Assembly: GCA_022410635.1 (NCBI GenBank)
Contig: JAJVDF010000505.1
Coordinates: forward strand, 62,001-126,000
DNA length: 64,000 nt
Origin: Tretioscincus oriximinensis
Taxonomy: Eukaryota > Chordata > Lepidosauria > Squamata > Gymnophthalmidae
Direction of reading: 5' to 3'
Position 1 is the stretch's first letter; the number at the start of each line of letters is the position of its first letter. Shown here piece by piece: positions 32,661 to 44,150 of this stretch. The position numbers and the translations under genes were made by a program. Below the pieces are notes generated by a model. That model was not told the DNA's origin. It was given only the letters and a program-made list of their open reading frames with translations, and did no database searches.

Positions 32661-33537
32661 CTTCAGAAGCATCCTGCTTGTCTTGTCAACCACGAGACAG
32701 TATTCCAATAGAGCTGCCATAAATTGAATTGAAAGATGGGAAAGAGTACAAGAATTNTACTACAGAGAATGGAGGGAGGAGGGGGAGGGNGGAAGTTCTC
32801 TAGTTCATCTATTAATAATGTAGCCCTGTACGGCAATTCACATAGCATCTATGGTGCTGTTCTGACCCGTGCCTACTTTTAATCCATCTTCAGACCTGAA
32901 AAACTGGACTAAACCATGGGAGAAAGCAGTATTTTACTGGTTCAGTCCAGTCCTATGTGTCAGAGTACCCCTTATACATTAACATATTATAGATGCTTCC
33001 ACATGATGGCAGAAGCAGTGCAGCAATCCAACATCTGTTCTCCCTATCTTACTCCTGAGCACTACAATGGCGGAAAGCTGTCTGTACACGGGCTGCTACT
33101 CTTAGCTGTGGATACAATGAAGCAAGGAAATTTCATTCCCTAGTTCCGTGTCTCTGTCCAGGACTGTTTTGCACAGCACCAAAAATCCCCACAGATGTTG
33201 CCTATTTTTCTGTAATCTGCATGAAGCTGAGTGCACCACGATACTTCTGCATAATTTGATGGAGAGTGAAGAACTATTGAAAAAGCTGTCAATGCTTTTC
33301 CCATCATTCTGACATTGTAGCACTCTAATGGATGTTCATGAAAGAATATTGCCTCCACAGGGAAGGAACATGCATAGCCTGTGCCTCTGTGGGCTGTTGT
33401 GGTGTTATAGGGCACATGGACACATTGCCCCTGCATTTTCAACTTGCTCTCACAATAAAGCAGATGCCTTGGGCATGTTTTANCTATAGACGAATTCAGT
33501 CAATGTAGCCTCAGAGTATTGGGTAACAACTTGCATG
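32661..33537. other. Intergenic stretch, nothing recognised
   Basis: No supported feature. Confidence 0.5.
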
Positions 33538-33783
33538 TTGTGCTTATCCATTTCACATACGATACCTCAAATTTGAGTCCTGGCTTACATGGTGACCATG
33601 GCTTACATGACCTGGCTTACACGGTAACAACCTGCAATATTATTATAAAAAAATATGCTTTACATAAAAAGTGAAATAACTTCTCATCTGCTGTCTGTTC
33701 ACATCAGCTGCCAAGCTAAGAATGGTCACCATGTAAGCCAGGACTCAAATTTGAGGTATTGTATGTGAAATGAATGCGCACAA
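33538..33783. mobile_element. Palindromic DNA element with 60-bp arms
   Basis: The left arm 33,538-33,599 (TTGTGC, then CATTTCACATACGATACCTC, then AAATTTGAGTCCTGGCTTAC, then ATGGTGACCAT) pairs with the right arm 33,722-33,783 with only a few mismatches. The ~120-bp middle is AT-rich and contains extra GGCTTACAYG repeats next to the left arm (33,599-33,627). No coding sequence is present. The superfamily is not determined because no target duplication was identified. Confidence 0.8.
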
Positions 33784-34019
33784 TGTTCTGGGGGTGCTTT
33801 ACTAGAATACAATGAAAAACCATGTTAAGGAAGACATGCCTGAATAGGTTTTCTAGATCAACAGCTAATGAATGGTCATGCCTGGGGTTGCTTGGCTTTT
33901 AGTTTGCAAAAGAATGCTGTGTTTTGCAAGAGACTCTTTTGCATACGAAAAGCCCCCCCCCAAAAAAAAAAAATCACCCCTAATGTATCTAATAAATAAC
34001 TACACTATTTCTAAAATGG

Positions 34020-34070
34020 TACAAGATCCCCTAGCTAGATTTTCTGGGCCCAGACTAACACAGCAAGTTC
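34020..34070 (-). repeat. GTTAGTCTGG repeat fragment
   Basis: The plus strand GATCCCCTAGCTAGATTTTC then GGGCCCAGACTAACACAGC is the reverse complement of the family head seen at 42,070-42,110. Confidence 0.6.
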
Positions 34071-34549
34071 TTTTAAATCTAATAACCAATTCATCATCTG
34101 AAAACCCTGCACCTGGAGTTTCAGTGGAGCTCATTACAGAATTGATTGAAAAGTGACCTTATCTATGTTAATTTGTCTAGAACATTTTTCATGCCCAGTT
34201 TTGTCCATATTCCTATGTTCAACAACCATCAACAAATTGAAGCTGGAATTGCATTTAATATGCTACTGGATATTGTAAAAAAATAAAAAAGCATGCTTTA
34301 TGTCCATAGACCATAATCCATCCTACGTATCAGTGGGTACAAATCATCTTATTGAATTTCTTGGATTCTGGCCTTCAGTTGTTTATGTACATACATCAGT
34401 TGTGACTTGGCTTTCTTTTTTACTGTTTTAGCTAACGACACCTCCCATATATTATCACTTTGAAATGATCAGAAGACAGGTAGCAAATAGCAGAGGAAGT
34501 ATTTACTTACCAAATTAACAGATGCCCAGAGGACTAAAAAAAGATCATA

Positions 34550-34870
34550 TTTATTTATTTATTATTTGCTTACTTATTTACTTCTTTGCATTTTTATCCC
34601 ATCCTATACCCAAAGGTCAGGACAANAAGTCATAGCAATAAAAACAAAACAGTAACTGAACACACACAAAAAGCAAATAAGACCTGTAAGTGTATGTCTG
34701 GATGGGTGGGGTGTTGTTTCCATAGTCAAAGGCCTTGATTAATAGATGAGTCTTCACTGTTCTCCTAAACATCTAATACGACACCTCAGAATGGGAAGAC
34801 TATTACATAATCTGGAGGCCATCACTATGAATGTCCTATCCCAGCTACTCTGTCCTTTGGTATGGATTAT
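34550..34870 (-). mobile_element. L2-type LINE long 3' UTR
   Basis: TTTATTTATTTATTATTTGC, TTTTATCCCATCCTATACCC and AAAGGTCAGGACAA give the inverted tail. CCTTGATTAATAGATGAGTC, AGAATGGGAAGACTATTACA and TAATCTGGAGGCCATCAC continue it. It parallels 25,325-25,860. Confidence 0.65.
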
Positions 34871-36679
34871 GGTATGGTAGTACCCAATCATATAAATCCA
34901 TTGCTTAATGAACTATAAATCAAGTATTCAGTTGTGGAAACACTTTGTTCTTATGTGAATCCACATATACTGTAAATGCAGAATCCCTCAGATAAAGAGA
35001 GGAATATAAATTATTGAAATATATATATTTATGAATGTCTCTGATATCTCCTATCTCTGCACACTTTGTAAAGGACAGGCCACAGTGAATTCCACACATC
35101 TTTTATCTAAGAACTGCTAGAGATCAAATGAAATTAATTAGCAAGCCCAAGACATTAACACTTAGGGCTCTTGTGTTTGACTTTTAATTTATTATTATAA
35201 TTATTATAATAATAATAAATAAATAAATAAAAAAACACGCAAGTTTTGATTCATATTTAATCTGCCTTCAGGGTGGAAAAATTCATCAAAAAAGGGACAG
35301 ATTTCAGTTTTCCTTCCATCTAGTCTTTGGATTACATAATGGGGAATAAAACAGTTTGCAAATATATTCTGTTGATCTAAAGTTGGATCAGCAATGGATT
35401 AAAATATAGCTGAATATGTAGATACTTCTAGTGCTTCAGTTAGAGAAAATGTTGTACATACTTTATTCCATCAATGTAAGGCAAAATGAAAAGGTTACCC
35501 TTTCTATTTATTGCAATTATTATCTAGAAAATGCCCTAAACTCACCTTTTTATTCATAGGCCTAAGCTAATGAGGTTAAATCATAAGGATCTTCTGTTTA
35601 TCCCACAATCAAAATGTCATGCTTATGGAATCTAGACCTTGTGTCACATCTGACATGTCATGTCAAGCCTTGAGAGAACTGTACAATTTAGTGTAATAGA
35701 AGGGCAATTCAAATCCCTACTTACCTGGTTTCAGGATGGAACAAGGTGTTGCATTTGACATGCCACAGAAAATAGCAATGCTTTGTCAAGTTGCTCCTTC
35801 TGTTCAGGTATCATTGCTCTTCATCTTATTTCCTTAACTACCAGCAATCCATATGGCAAACCAGGGGATTCAAGCACATTGTGGATATTTATTTTTGTGC
35901 ATTTTTGTTTTAACACCCTATAAACTTTCCAATATTAATATAGCGCCTCCCCCCCTCCCCAGCTGTGCTTAAGAATCACACAAAGCATTCTCCTACACTA
36001 CACACTGCAATAATAAACTCTTTCACTACCATGACATTTCTTAGGAGTACTGATTCATAACACCACATCTCCATTCTACCAAGAGCTTTTCTTTGGTAGC
36101 AAATCAATACGTGATACACTGTGGCAGCTCTGCATTCTTTTCATCAGTCTTGCACTAGCTCCACTCAGCTCCATAGGTAAACATATGGGCCCTATTGTTC
36201 CTAGCAAAATCGGGAATCGCTTTTAGATTACGGATTTCACTTGCTTCCCTTCCCCCTTGCACGTCTGGACTAGAAATGTAGAAGCATTGCTCACTTGCAC
36301 CCAACAATATATAGCCACTACCATGTGCAGGATATCTGAAATTCTAGCAGTAAAGATAATTACAAAATAATGTCAGTGGACTAGAACAACGTAGCAGGAT
36401 AATAGTCTCCTGCTGCTCCATAAATGAACTACACTTCAGCATTTATCAAGTATAAATGTCAGGGCAAAAGCAATGAATGTGAGTAAAATAATAGAACTTT
36501 AATTCTGTCTTTTGATAATGTTCAACATTCTTGGTTTATATCTTGCTCATGCAGAAAGTAAAAAGCTTAATAAAGATTTAACAGTTTTTTAAGTTTTTCA
36601 TCATTTTATTCATTGTGCATCACACTTTATTTCAACTTCTTACATTAAGAAGAAATACTGTAGTGCAAATCCTTCGCTG
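34871..36679. other. Intergenic stretch, nothing recognised
   Basis: AT-rich. An ATT/AATA simple run occurs at about 35,192-35,233. No gene or RNA is supported. Confidence 0.5.
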
Positions 36680-37397
36680 ACACTTGAAGATCTGGTGGAG
36701 GTGGTGGCCAGGAGTGCCTATTTCCAGCTACGTCTAGTCCGCAAGTTGCGGCCACTTCTGGTCAGGGATGTTCTGGCCACAGTGATCCATGCTCTGGTAA
36801 CTTGCAGGTTGGACTATTGTAACACACTCTATATGGGGCTGCCCTTGAAAACGGTTCGGAAGCTGCAGCTGGTGCAGAATGCAGCCGCTAGACTGCTGAC
36901 TGGAACAGCTGTCCGGACACACATCACACCGGTCCTGAAAGAACTGCACTGGCTGCCAATTTGCTACAGAGCCCAATTCAAGGTATTAACTCTAACCTTT
37001 AAAGCCTTACATAACTTGGGCCCCAAATATCTAAAGGAACATCTTCTCCCATATGAGCCTGCTCGTACCCTAAGATCTGCAGGGGGGGGGGGGGGCTCCT
37101 GACTGTACCACCACCCTCATTGGCAGAGAGGGTGGGAACCCGGAATAGGGCCTTCTCTGTGGCAGCCTCCAGACTATGGAATAGTCTCCCCCTTGAGGTG
37201 CGTCAATCACCATCTCTGTGCACTTTCAGAAAATGCTTAAGGACGCACCTCTTTGGCNTGGCCTTTGGCTAGAAAACTACTGTCTCCTCCCCATTTTTAG
37301 AAAAGGCTGTCTTTAAAGTGTTAAAATTATGGTTTTATTGTTAACCGCCCTGAGACCTACGGCTATAGGGCGGTATAAAAATGTAAATAAATATAAA
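36680..37397 (+). mobile_element. L2-type LINE 3' part, fairly well preserved
   Basis: An open stretch at 36,695-37,102 translates to the L2 ORF2 C-terminal region. It includes RLDYCNTLYMGLPLKTVRKL, LVQNAAARLLTG, LKELHWLPICYRAQFKVLTL and YEPARTLRSAG. A 12-G run at 37,081 then shifts the frame. The 3' tail has the perfect hairpin CCGCCCTGAGACC ... AGGGCGG (37,344-37,374) and AAATAAATA end. The RT active site is absent, so it is a 5'-truncated copy. Confidence 0.9.
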
Positions 37398-38087
37398 AAG
37401 AAGCACAACACCATTTTTTCCTCGGCTCAAATTTATAACTAACACTGCATCAACACAACTAACACAGGGTCAAAAAGCTTGTAATTATTCCAGAACAGTA
37501 TTTGATTTACCATTCATAATTACTATATAGTCTTGGAATATAAACTGGAGACATGAAAAAGTTTCACATTTGAAAATTTTCTTGAACAGTTTGCATTCAC
37601 ATACCGTATTTTCTCATTTAACCAGAAATGTGCTGCTTCAAACGTGTGAAAATTTGACTAAACCAAATTAGCTTCCTCCTTGAACACAAACTGTTCAGTC
37701 TTACAGTTAACATTCACTGTGATTTTGCCCTTGAAAAGTGGTCTTTTCTTTTCCAGCATGTTCAAATACAAAGTCCCAATTGTTTGAGTACAAAATTTAC
37801 TATTGAACCAAATAAGCATGTATTTGACTCAACAGCAGACTCCACATGCTAATTTTGCTCATGCACATACCTAATATAGATCCAGTATTCGACGTGTAAG
37901 GTCCGCTGTTTCTGTATTACACACCACATGGTGGAATATCATCCTAAACATGAGCAAAGTGAAATGATCTCAGGATTGCTTTGTATTGGAGTTTCAAAAT
38001 GTAGGATAATGGATTAAGTGGCATATGAATGTATCTTGGTACAAGTACAAACTACAAAACTATTTTATAAAATGCACTGCTTCTACA
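37398..38087. other. Intergenic stretch, nothing recognised
   Basis: No supported feature. Confidence 0.5.
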
Positions 38088-38998
38088 AATGTCTAGGGCT
38101 CTTCAACCTCAAAAGACAGCATTTAAGAGGTGATCCGATTTGCATGGGATGAATAAGATGAATAGAGAAAAAAATATTTTGTCTGTCACACAAGAAGAAG
38201 AAGAAGAAGAAGAAGAAGAAGAGGAAAATGGAAAAAGAAAAAGGAAAAAGGAAAAAGAAAAGGAAAAAGGAAAAGGAAAAAAGGAAAAAAAGAAGAAAAA
38301 GAAGAAAAAAAGAAGAACTGGGTTCTTATGCCTCACTTTTCTCATCTATCAAAGAGGACTCAAAGTGGCTTACAAGGTTATTTTTGCCCGAAGGCTTACA
38401 TTCTATCTTCCCCACCAGGCTGTGGTGGTTCCCATGTATCTACTTGCAGTCAGTGGCAATTTCTTGCAATTCATGCTTTCAATTAGCTGGGTTGGCTAGA
38501 GCTACAGACTAATGGAAGGTACTCACCCCTCCCCACATCCAACACAGGGCTTTGAAACCCCATCTTCCAGATGAAAGACTGATTCCTTAGCGACTGAGCT
38601 ATCCTTGCCTGCAACACCAGGACCAGGGGTCATACCTTGAAGCTGATGGGCAGGAAGAGTTAGGACAGAAAAATAAAGTGTTTTGTTCATCCAGAATGTC
38701 ATTGTTCTATTGTATTTACTTCTATAAGGGGTAGTGATAACTTGCAGATTGAATAGCTTTAAGGCAAGCTCATGGAAGACAAGTATATCAATAGCTATTA
38801 GGATGGATCTCTTGATATTGCCTGATGGAACAAAAGAAATATTCCTGAAATTCCATTTGCAGGGAGTCAAGAAAGGGTGAAAGTTTTGCTTTCTTCTATT
38901 TGAGTATGTCCAGATGCACATGGTAGGCCACTGTGTGAAACAGAATGGTGAACTAGATGGGCTGTTGCTCCATTCAACAAGGCATCTCTTATGTTCTT
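38088..38998 (+). mobile_element. CR1-like LINE 3' part split by a SINE
   Basis: 38,088-38,190 carries CTAGGGCTCTTCAACCTCAA, AAGAGGTGATCCGATTTGCA and GAATAGAGAAAAAAATATTT of the TTCTTATG family. The same copy resumes after the SINE with CAACACCAGGACCAGGGGTC (38,612) and ends at CATCTCTTATGTTCTTAAAC (38,998). Together they give the RT C-terminus and 3' UTR. The missing piece is exactly the SINE insertion. Confidence 0.85.
38191..38611 (-). mobile_element. tRNA-SINE with GAA/AAAG-rich tail, nested in LINE
   Basis: It is the same family as 11,191-11,486. The minus-strand head is GCAAGGATAGCTCAGTCGCT, with the B-box region GGTTTCAAAGCC. The tail AAGTGAGGCATAAGAACCCA continues into a purine tract (38,192-38,315) of GAA units plus GGAAAAAGAAAAGG-type units. 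The insertion lies inside a CR1-like LINE, so the SINE is younger than that copy. Confidence 0.85.
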
Positions 38999-40719
38999 AA
39001 ACAGCTGTTCAACTATGGTTTGTCTAGTTAGCTTCTGAATTTCATAAATCCACATATTAATCCATGTCTTCAGGCCATGCTCCTCACTGTGCACGATGTC
39101 TGCACTCACAGAAGTGTCAGCTATGATTAGGAAGGCTCGAAGCTAGAATTTATTCCTAGCCTTTGGGTACATCCAAGTCCAATAAAGCACCTACATGCTT
39201 GAAGCACATGGCAAGGGAAAGGTTAAAACCAGGACCATCATGCCCATACCTTTCTATAGTCAGAATCATTGATTCAGACCAAGGGGCTTCAAGTGCAGAA
39301 AGGTCCCAGGCTCTTCAGGCTTGGTAGACCCAACCATCCATTTCCTATGATCTGTATTTGAGTAGATGATTCAGATTTCCACTAGGGAATGCTTTAGAGC
39401 CAAGCTAAAGAAATATCCCACTGAAAGATGCTACAATGCCATTTTTATGCCATAGACCAGTAAATGTACATTTTGATAAGTCAGTCTTCAATGTGGAGAA
39501 GGTGTGTACTTGGCAGCCCATTGCACATGTCATCGTTAATATTTTCTACCGTGCTCTGTATTTTTTATTCCTTTGAAAATGTTTACTCCAGCCTGAATGA
39601 AAGGGGTGGCTATGCTATACCAGCGTTGTACTAAGTGTAACTGAGCAAGATGTATCCAGGCCTAGATAGAATAAAAGCAATACTGCTTCAAACCTCAGTG
39701 CCAAATTAAAGGAATGGATAAAAGCATCTATGAAGAACCAGGAAAGTTAGCACATTCATGAAATCCAATCAGAATAAGAATCCTGAATAATTTACAAAGA
39801 AGAAGCAATGGAAAATGAATTTTCAATCATGGAACCACATGCGACACTTCAGAACAACCATCTTTTCATTTTAGTTTTCCCCTTTCTATTTAATCTAATA
39901 TTGAAAACATGTCCTGAGCTATTCGCAACACAAAGTGAAAAGACNAGAAGAAGGCAACAAAAAGGAAATTGTGAACAGTGTTTCTGATGGATGTCCTGGG
40001 AATAGTTGTTCCATCTTTTTACATCTTTCTTCTGAAGCAAGCAGGGAAATTTGCTAAAAGCAGAACAGGCAACAAAGCCTCACACTGCCCAGCGAACGGA
40101 CCCATTAATATAAACAAAAGCTCATAAGAAGTAATCTCAGAAGTAAAACTCAGGAGTAATCAAGGCTTTTAACTTAACGATATATTGATGCCATTGCTAT
40201 GCTGCCTTCACAGTCAATGGCTGTGTTGGTAGACAGTATCTCTGCTATTAACAAGATGTGTGTTGATGAGTTCAACATTCTGAGGTCTGCCACTGGAATT
40301 TTTTGAAACGGGGATTGGAACTTTGGACTCAGCATGCTTGCACCCATGGTAATGACATGGTTGGCTGCCCAGCATGGTGAAGAAGTCTTTAGAGAGGGCA
40401 GCCTCCAGTCCCTGGACAAAATCTGCAATCGCTGCCAATGCTCATGGTACCCTCCCCTGCAGCACATGCCACTACCAACATGCATGGTGCATGCTGCCAA
40501 CAGTTATCTGGTAGGCACCTTCCCTCACTGGCCACAGCTGTGCTGAGGGCAGAGGGAGCCAAGAGCAAGCTCCCGCCATTGCTGTCGCCACCTTAGTACC
40601 CAATTGACCAAACTAAGCCTGATTTTGCAGACTTACCTACTAATCCAAGAAGAAAATAAAAGGCATCTAACCAATTCTCAAGAAGGGCAACTTCACCTGT
40701 TNTCAACATCTTGCAGTTG
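38999..40719. other. Intergenic stretch, no gene recognised
   Basis: A 108-codon open frame at 40,174-40,500 (minus) has no recognisable domain or splice context. The DNA around 40,330-40,560 is somewhat GC-richer than its surroundings. Nothing is supported as a gene. Confidence 0.45.
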
Positions 40720-40935
40720 GTAATTAGAGTCATCCAGTCTATCTCTCCAACATAGAGGCAGTTTATAGGTGTCCATCCTAATTAGAAACCAATGATAGAT
40801 CTGGCCTCCACGAATTGATCTAGTCGTTTCTTAAAACTATCTAGGCTGATTGCTGTTACCACATCAACTAGTAATAAATTCCATAAGAACGATAACACTC
40901 TGGCTTAAAAAAAAGTTTCTTGTTCATCCGATCTC
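40720..40935 (-). repeat. Old CR1/L3-like LINE 3' end
   Basis: Plus-strand GAGTCATCCAGTCTATCTCT, TCTAGTCGTTTCTTAAAACT, ACCACATCAACTAGTAATAA and AAGTTTCTTGTTCATCCGAT match the reversed 3' UTR layout of CR1-like elements, in a subfamily older than the TTCTTATG copies. Confidence 0.6.
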
Positions 40936-42065
40936 TTCTGCCCAACAGATTTGCAGAGTAGAATTAACACATAAAACCAGTATAGGCCTTTGCAATTTTA
41001 ATGGATATAAAAGTGAGGAATTTTCATCAGGTGCACCTTATAATTCACTTATCACTTTTCCACACCCATTAAAGTTGGAAAGTTCTATTTTGATTTCTTT
41101 GTGCCAACCATATCAAAGTAGAGTAGAGTGAGTATCTCAAAGAGGCTAGGCAGGCTAATGTCTTAATCCCACATTAAAGACGAGAAAAATATTATTCCAT
41201 AATTTATTATCTGGCCTATAATTTAGATTAGAAGTGGAATGAAAGCACTAGTGACTACACGCTACTGCATATAAGACACACTTGAGAAGCTTTTTAAAAG
41301 TGTGGAGATACAGGCAAAATTAATATGGATATTGTGTTTTTCCATCTACCAATCACAACTAATAAACTTTGATTGACCTTCAGACTTATTCTTGTGGGAA
41401 TAATCTCATTTTGTATTTTCTTAGAGATGTTATGGCAAGTCCTGGTCCAAATGTATCAAATGATCAGTCTCCCCAGAGTTCCAACCAACTAATCGATGAT
41501 GGCAGTAGGCAGCCATGTATGAATACTCTTTATGCTAAATTGCAAGTGCTTCATTCTAAACATCATCTAAAATTAGTGGTGAGACAGGGAACGGATACAT
41601 ATTCTTGCATTCCAAAGTCATTACTGTTTTTCCACTTTTGATTTTATGCATTCACTTGGAATGAGTAATATACAAATCAAGGGGTCTTTCTGCACTTGTC
41701 TTGTATCCACTCCAGGGGCCCATTATTTGCACATTAGTGCAGTCTAAGGTATAATCTGTCTACACTGAACAGAGAATCATCCTTGCCAATAACTCTCAAC
41801 TTCAAGGTCCAACGGCAGCCCATCACAGTATTTGATTACAGAGGCATGCAGTAAACCACATCAAACTCCAGGAAACAGAGNCATCTTTCCATCTTTCAAA
41901 CTACCAAGGAACCTATTTTGATGGAACACCAAAACACACTACGGAATTGGTTCCCTTATGACTTTGAAGAGATGTTTGTTCCTAGTCCTTTGGCGTGCTT
42001 AGAGCACATAAATGGGGAAACAGCTACCTTGGTTTTCTTTCCTAGACAAAAATTCTGGCTGCTTT
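40936..42065. other. Intergenic stretch with one exon-like segment
   Basis: Only the candidate exon at 41,425-41,578 stands out. Confidence 0.4.
41425..41578 (+). other. Exon-like 154-bp segment of unknown gene
   Basis: A strong acceptor-like run (ATTTTGTATTTTCTTAG, ending 41,424) precedes an open frame encoding DVMASPGPNVSNDQSPQSSN, then QLIDDGSRQPCMNTLYAKLQ, then VLHSKHHLKLV. It ends at a GTG|GTGAGA donor (41,579). The residue mix looks coding-like (Ser, Asn, Gln, Pro rich). I do not recognise the family, found no companion exons, and cannot exclude chance or a pseudogene piece. Confidence 0.25.
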
Positions 42066-42185
42066 TCAAAGTAATAGCTGTGTTAGTCTGGGTTCAGAAT
42101 ATCTAGCAAGGGTCCTGTAGCACTTAGAGACAAAAAAAAGGAAGAAAAATTAGTTTTTGTAGGCAAATCTGCTTCTTCAGATGCC
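42066..42185 (+). repeat. GTTAGTCTGG dispersed repeat
   Basis: AAAGTAATAGCTGTGTTAGT, CTGGGTTCAGAATATCTAGC, CCTGTAGCACTTAGAGAC and CTGCTTCTTCAGATGCC give the family head, middle and palindromic end. It is one of the best copies in the window. Confidence 0.7.
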
Positions 42186-42374
42186 AGGGAACAACTGCCT
42201 AGGAACAGATTATCTATAGCAAACTGGGTGCTGGAAATAACTAAATTGCAATCAAATATATGCAGTGAAGTGGGAAGAAGGATAGTCTAAGCCTGTCCTC
42301 AGGAGGCCCAACTGAGTAAGCCTTAAAATGTTTTAAGACCTCAATGTAAACCACTTCTAAGTCGTCCTTATTTG

Positions 42375-42512
42375 AATTTGCCTTCCTCTGTTCCAGACTG
42401 TCCAGGTGCAATTGGTGGGCCACTTTGTGAGACAGAATGCTGGACTAGATGGGCTCCGGCCCAATTCAGCAGGACTCCTCTTATGTTCTTAGGTTCTTAT
42501 GAAAGGCACATT
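42375..42512 (+). repeat. CR1-like LINE 3' terminus
   Basis: CCTTCCTCTGTTCCAGACTG, CAGAATGCTGGACTAGATGG and TCCTCTTATGTTCTTAGGTT mark the last ~140 bp of the TTCTTATG family. Confidence 0.85.
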
Positions 42513-43019
42513 ATGGGAGCTCTGCACTTTAGCATAAAACAGAGCCTAATTTGTATCACAGCATTCTTCATAAAGATTACCAGTAAATCCGATTAATCCA
42601 AAACTGGCATATTAGGTTTGGGAACTGGAAAAAAGGCAAGCAACATGATCTCACTTACCTTTCAGGAATTATTCTTGCAACCATTCCCTTCCAGTCCAAA
42701 GAGTTCTTCTGCATGTCATTCACATAGTGAGCCAAGGAACAGTTGTTCCCTGGCCCAGGGTACAGTTGGACAATGCAAAATAGGTCTTTTGTTGCAGAGT
42801 CAACTCATTTCACTCACCCCTTGCCATCTGGGAATGGTACACACATTATGCATGTATACCAGGTCTAGACTAGAAGGCCTATCTCATTTTGTTGACACCT
42901 TAGAGGGACCCATCTCTAGTTAGATCTTTGCCACATCATACTTCAGGCCTCTGAGCATGAGAGCCCTATACTGCCTTCTTCATCTTGGATATTTTCCATT
43001 CTGTTCTCATTAGTTTCAA
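42513..43019. other. Intergenic stretch, nothing recognised
   Basis: No supported feature. Confidence 0.5.
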
Positions 43020-44150
43020 GAAATGCTACCTGGTCCTAGTGTTGTGTGATAGAGAAAATATTTTCTCTATTCACCTTATCCACCCTATGGATGATTTTAT
43101 ACACCTCAATCAGAGCACCTCTCAAATCCTGTCTTTTAAGGCTGAAGAGTCCCAGGTGTTGCAGCCTGACTTCATAAGGGAAGGGCTCCAGTCCTTTGAT
43201 CATTCTTGTTGTCCTTTTCTGAACTTTCTCTAGTTCCACAATATCTCTTTTGAGATGTGGTGAGCAGAAGTGGACACAGTATTCCCAATGTGACCTTACC
43301 ACAGATTTATAAAGAGGCAAAAACACTTGTTGACTTGTTTTTTAATTCCTTTCCTTATGTTCCTTAACATTGAATTTGCTTTTTTGCTGCTTTTGCACAC
43401 TGGGTTGATACCTTCATTGAACTACCCCCTAACACCCCAAGATCCTTTTCCTGCACAGTCACAGAAGCTTGGTCCCTATCAGTTTGTAGGAGTAATTGAG
43501 GTTCTTTGCCCCAATGTGCATGACTTGGAGCATAGCAAATGTAACACCAATCAACTGGCACAGTGCCTGATCTTAAGGAAAGATTAAGTATTTTGGCTAG
43601 AAGTTCAGCGATTTCACATCTGAGTTCTTTAAGAATACTGGGATGAATGCCCTTGGGATTTATTGGTGTTCAGTTTGTTAAGGCGAGCAAGGACCTCCTT
43701 CCATGTTACCTCTGTCCAGTTTAATTTCTCTGCTGTTCTTTCTGAGAAGACTAACTCTGTTGCAGGCATATACCCTCTTGTCCTCTTCAGTNTAAACTGA
43801 AGCAAAAAAATCATTTAATCTCTCTGTAATCTCAGTGTTCTCCTTGTTTCTCCCCTTCTATTGACTGCCATCTATAGTGGCTTTTCTGGTAAGATTCCTA
43901 TTTCTGATGTATTTAAATTCTTGCTATTTCTTTTTACATTCTTTGCAATCTGCTACTCTAAGTTCCTCTTGGCATTCATGATTGTTCTGCCACAGTTTGT
44001 GCTCCCTTTTATTCTCCTCACTAGGATAGGCTTTCCGCCTTTTAAATGAGTTTCTCTTCTAATTATTTCCTGTACTGTACTGGTAAGCCCTACAGGTGTC
44101 CCCTTGGCCTTGGCGGAACCTTTCTTTTAGGATTTGAGCCTTGGATTTGA
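43020..44150 (-). mobile_element. CR1-like LINE with RT core deleted
   Basis: Minus-strand reading from 44,150 gives the linker between endonuclease and RT (KKAYPSEENK-like, then ITERLNDFFASV near 43,820). It continues with the RT N-terminal block (LARLNKLNTNKSQG near 43,650-43,690). Near 43,525-43,550 the sequence jumps from a VPVDW block to a QVMHIGAKN block, so fingers and palm with the catalytic box are missing. The C-terminal part follows: KDLGVLGGSSMKVSTQCAKA, YKSVVRSHWEYCVHF, LEKVQKRTTRMIKGLEPFPY and YKIIHRVDKVNREN (43,036-43,326). It lacks the 3' terminal UTR. Confidence 0.85.

Noticed and set aside
40174..40500. 108-codon minus-strand frame
   Set aside because: No start context, splice signals or family resemblance could be identified.
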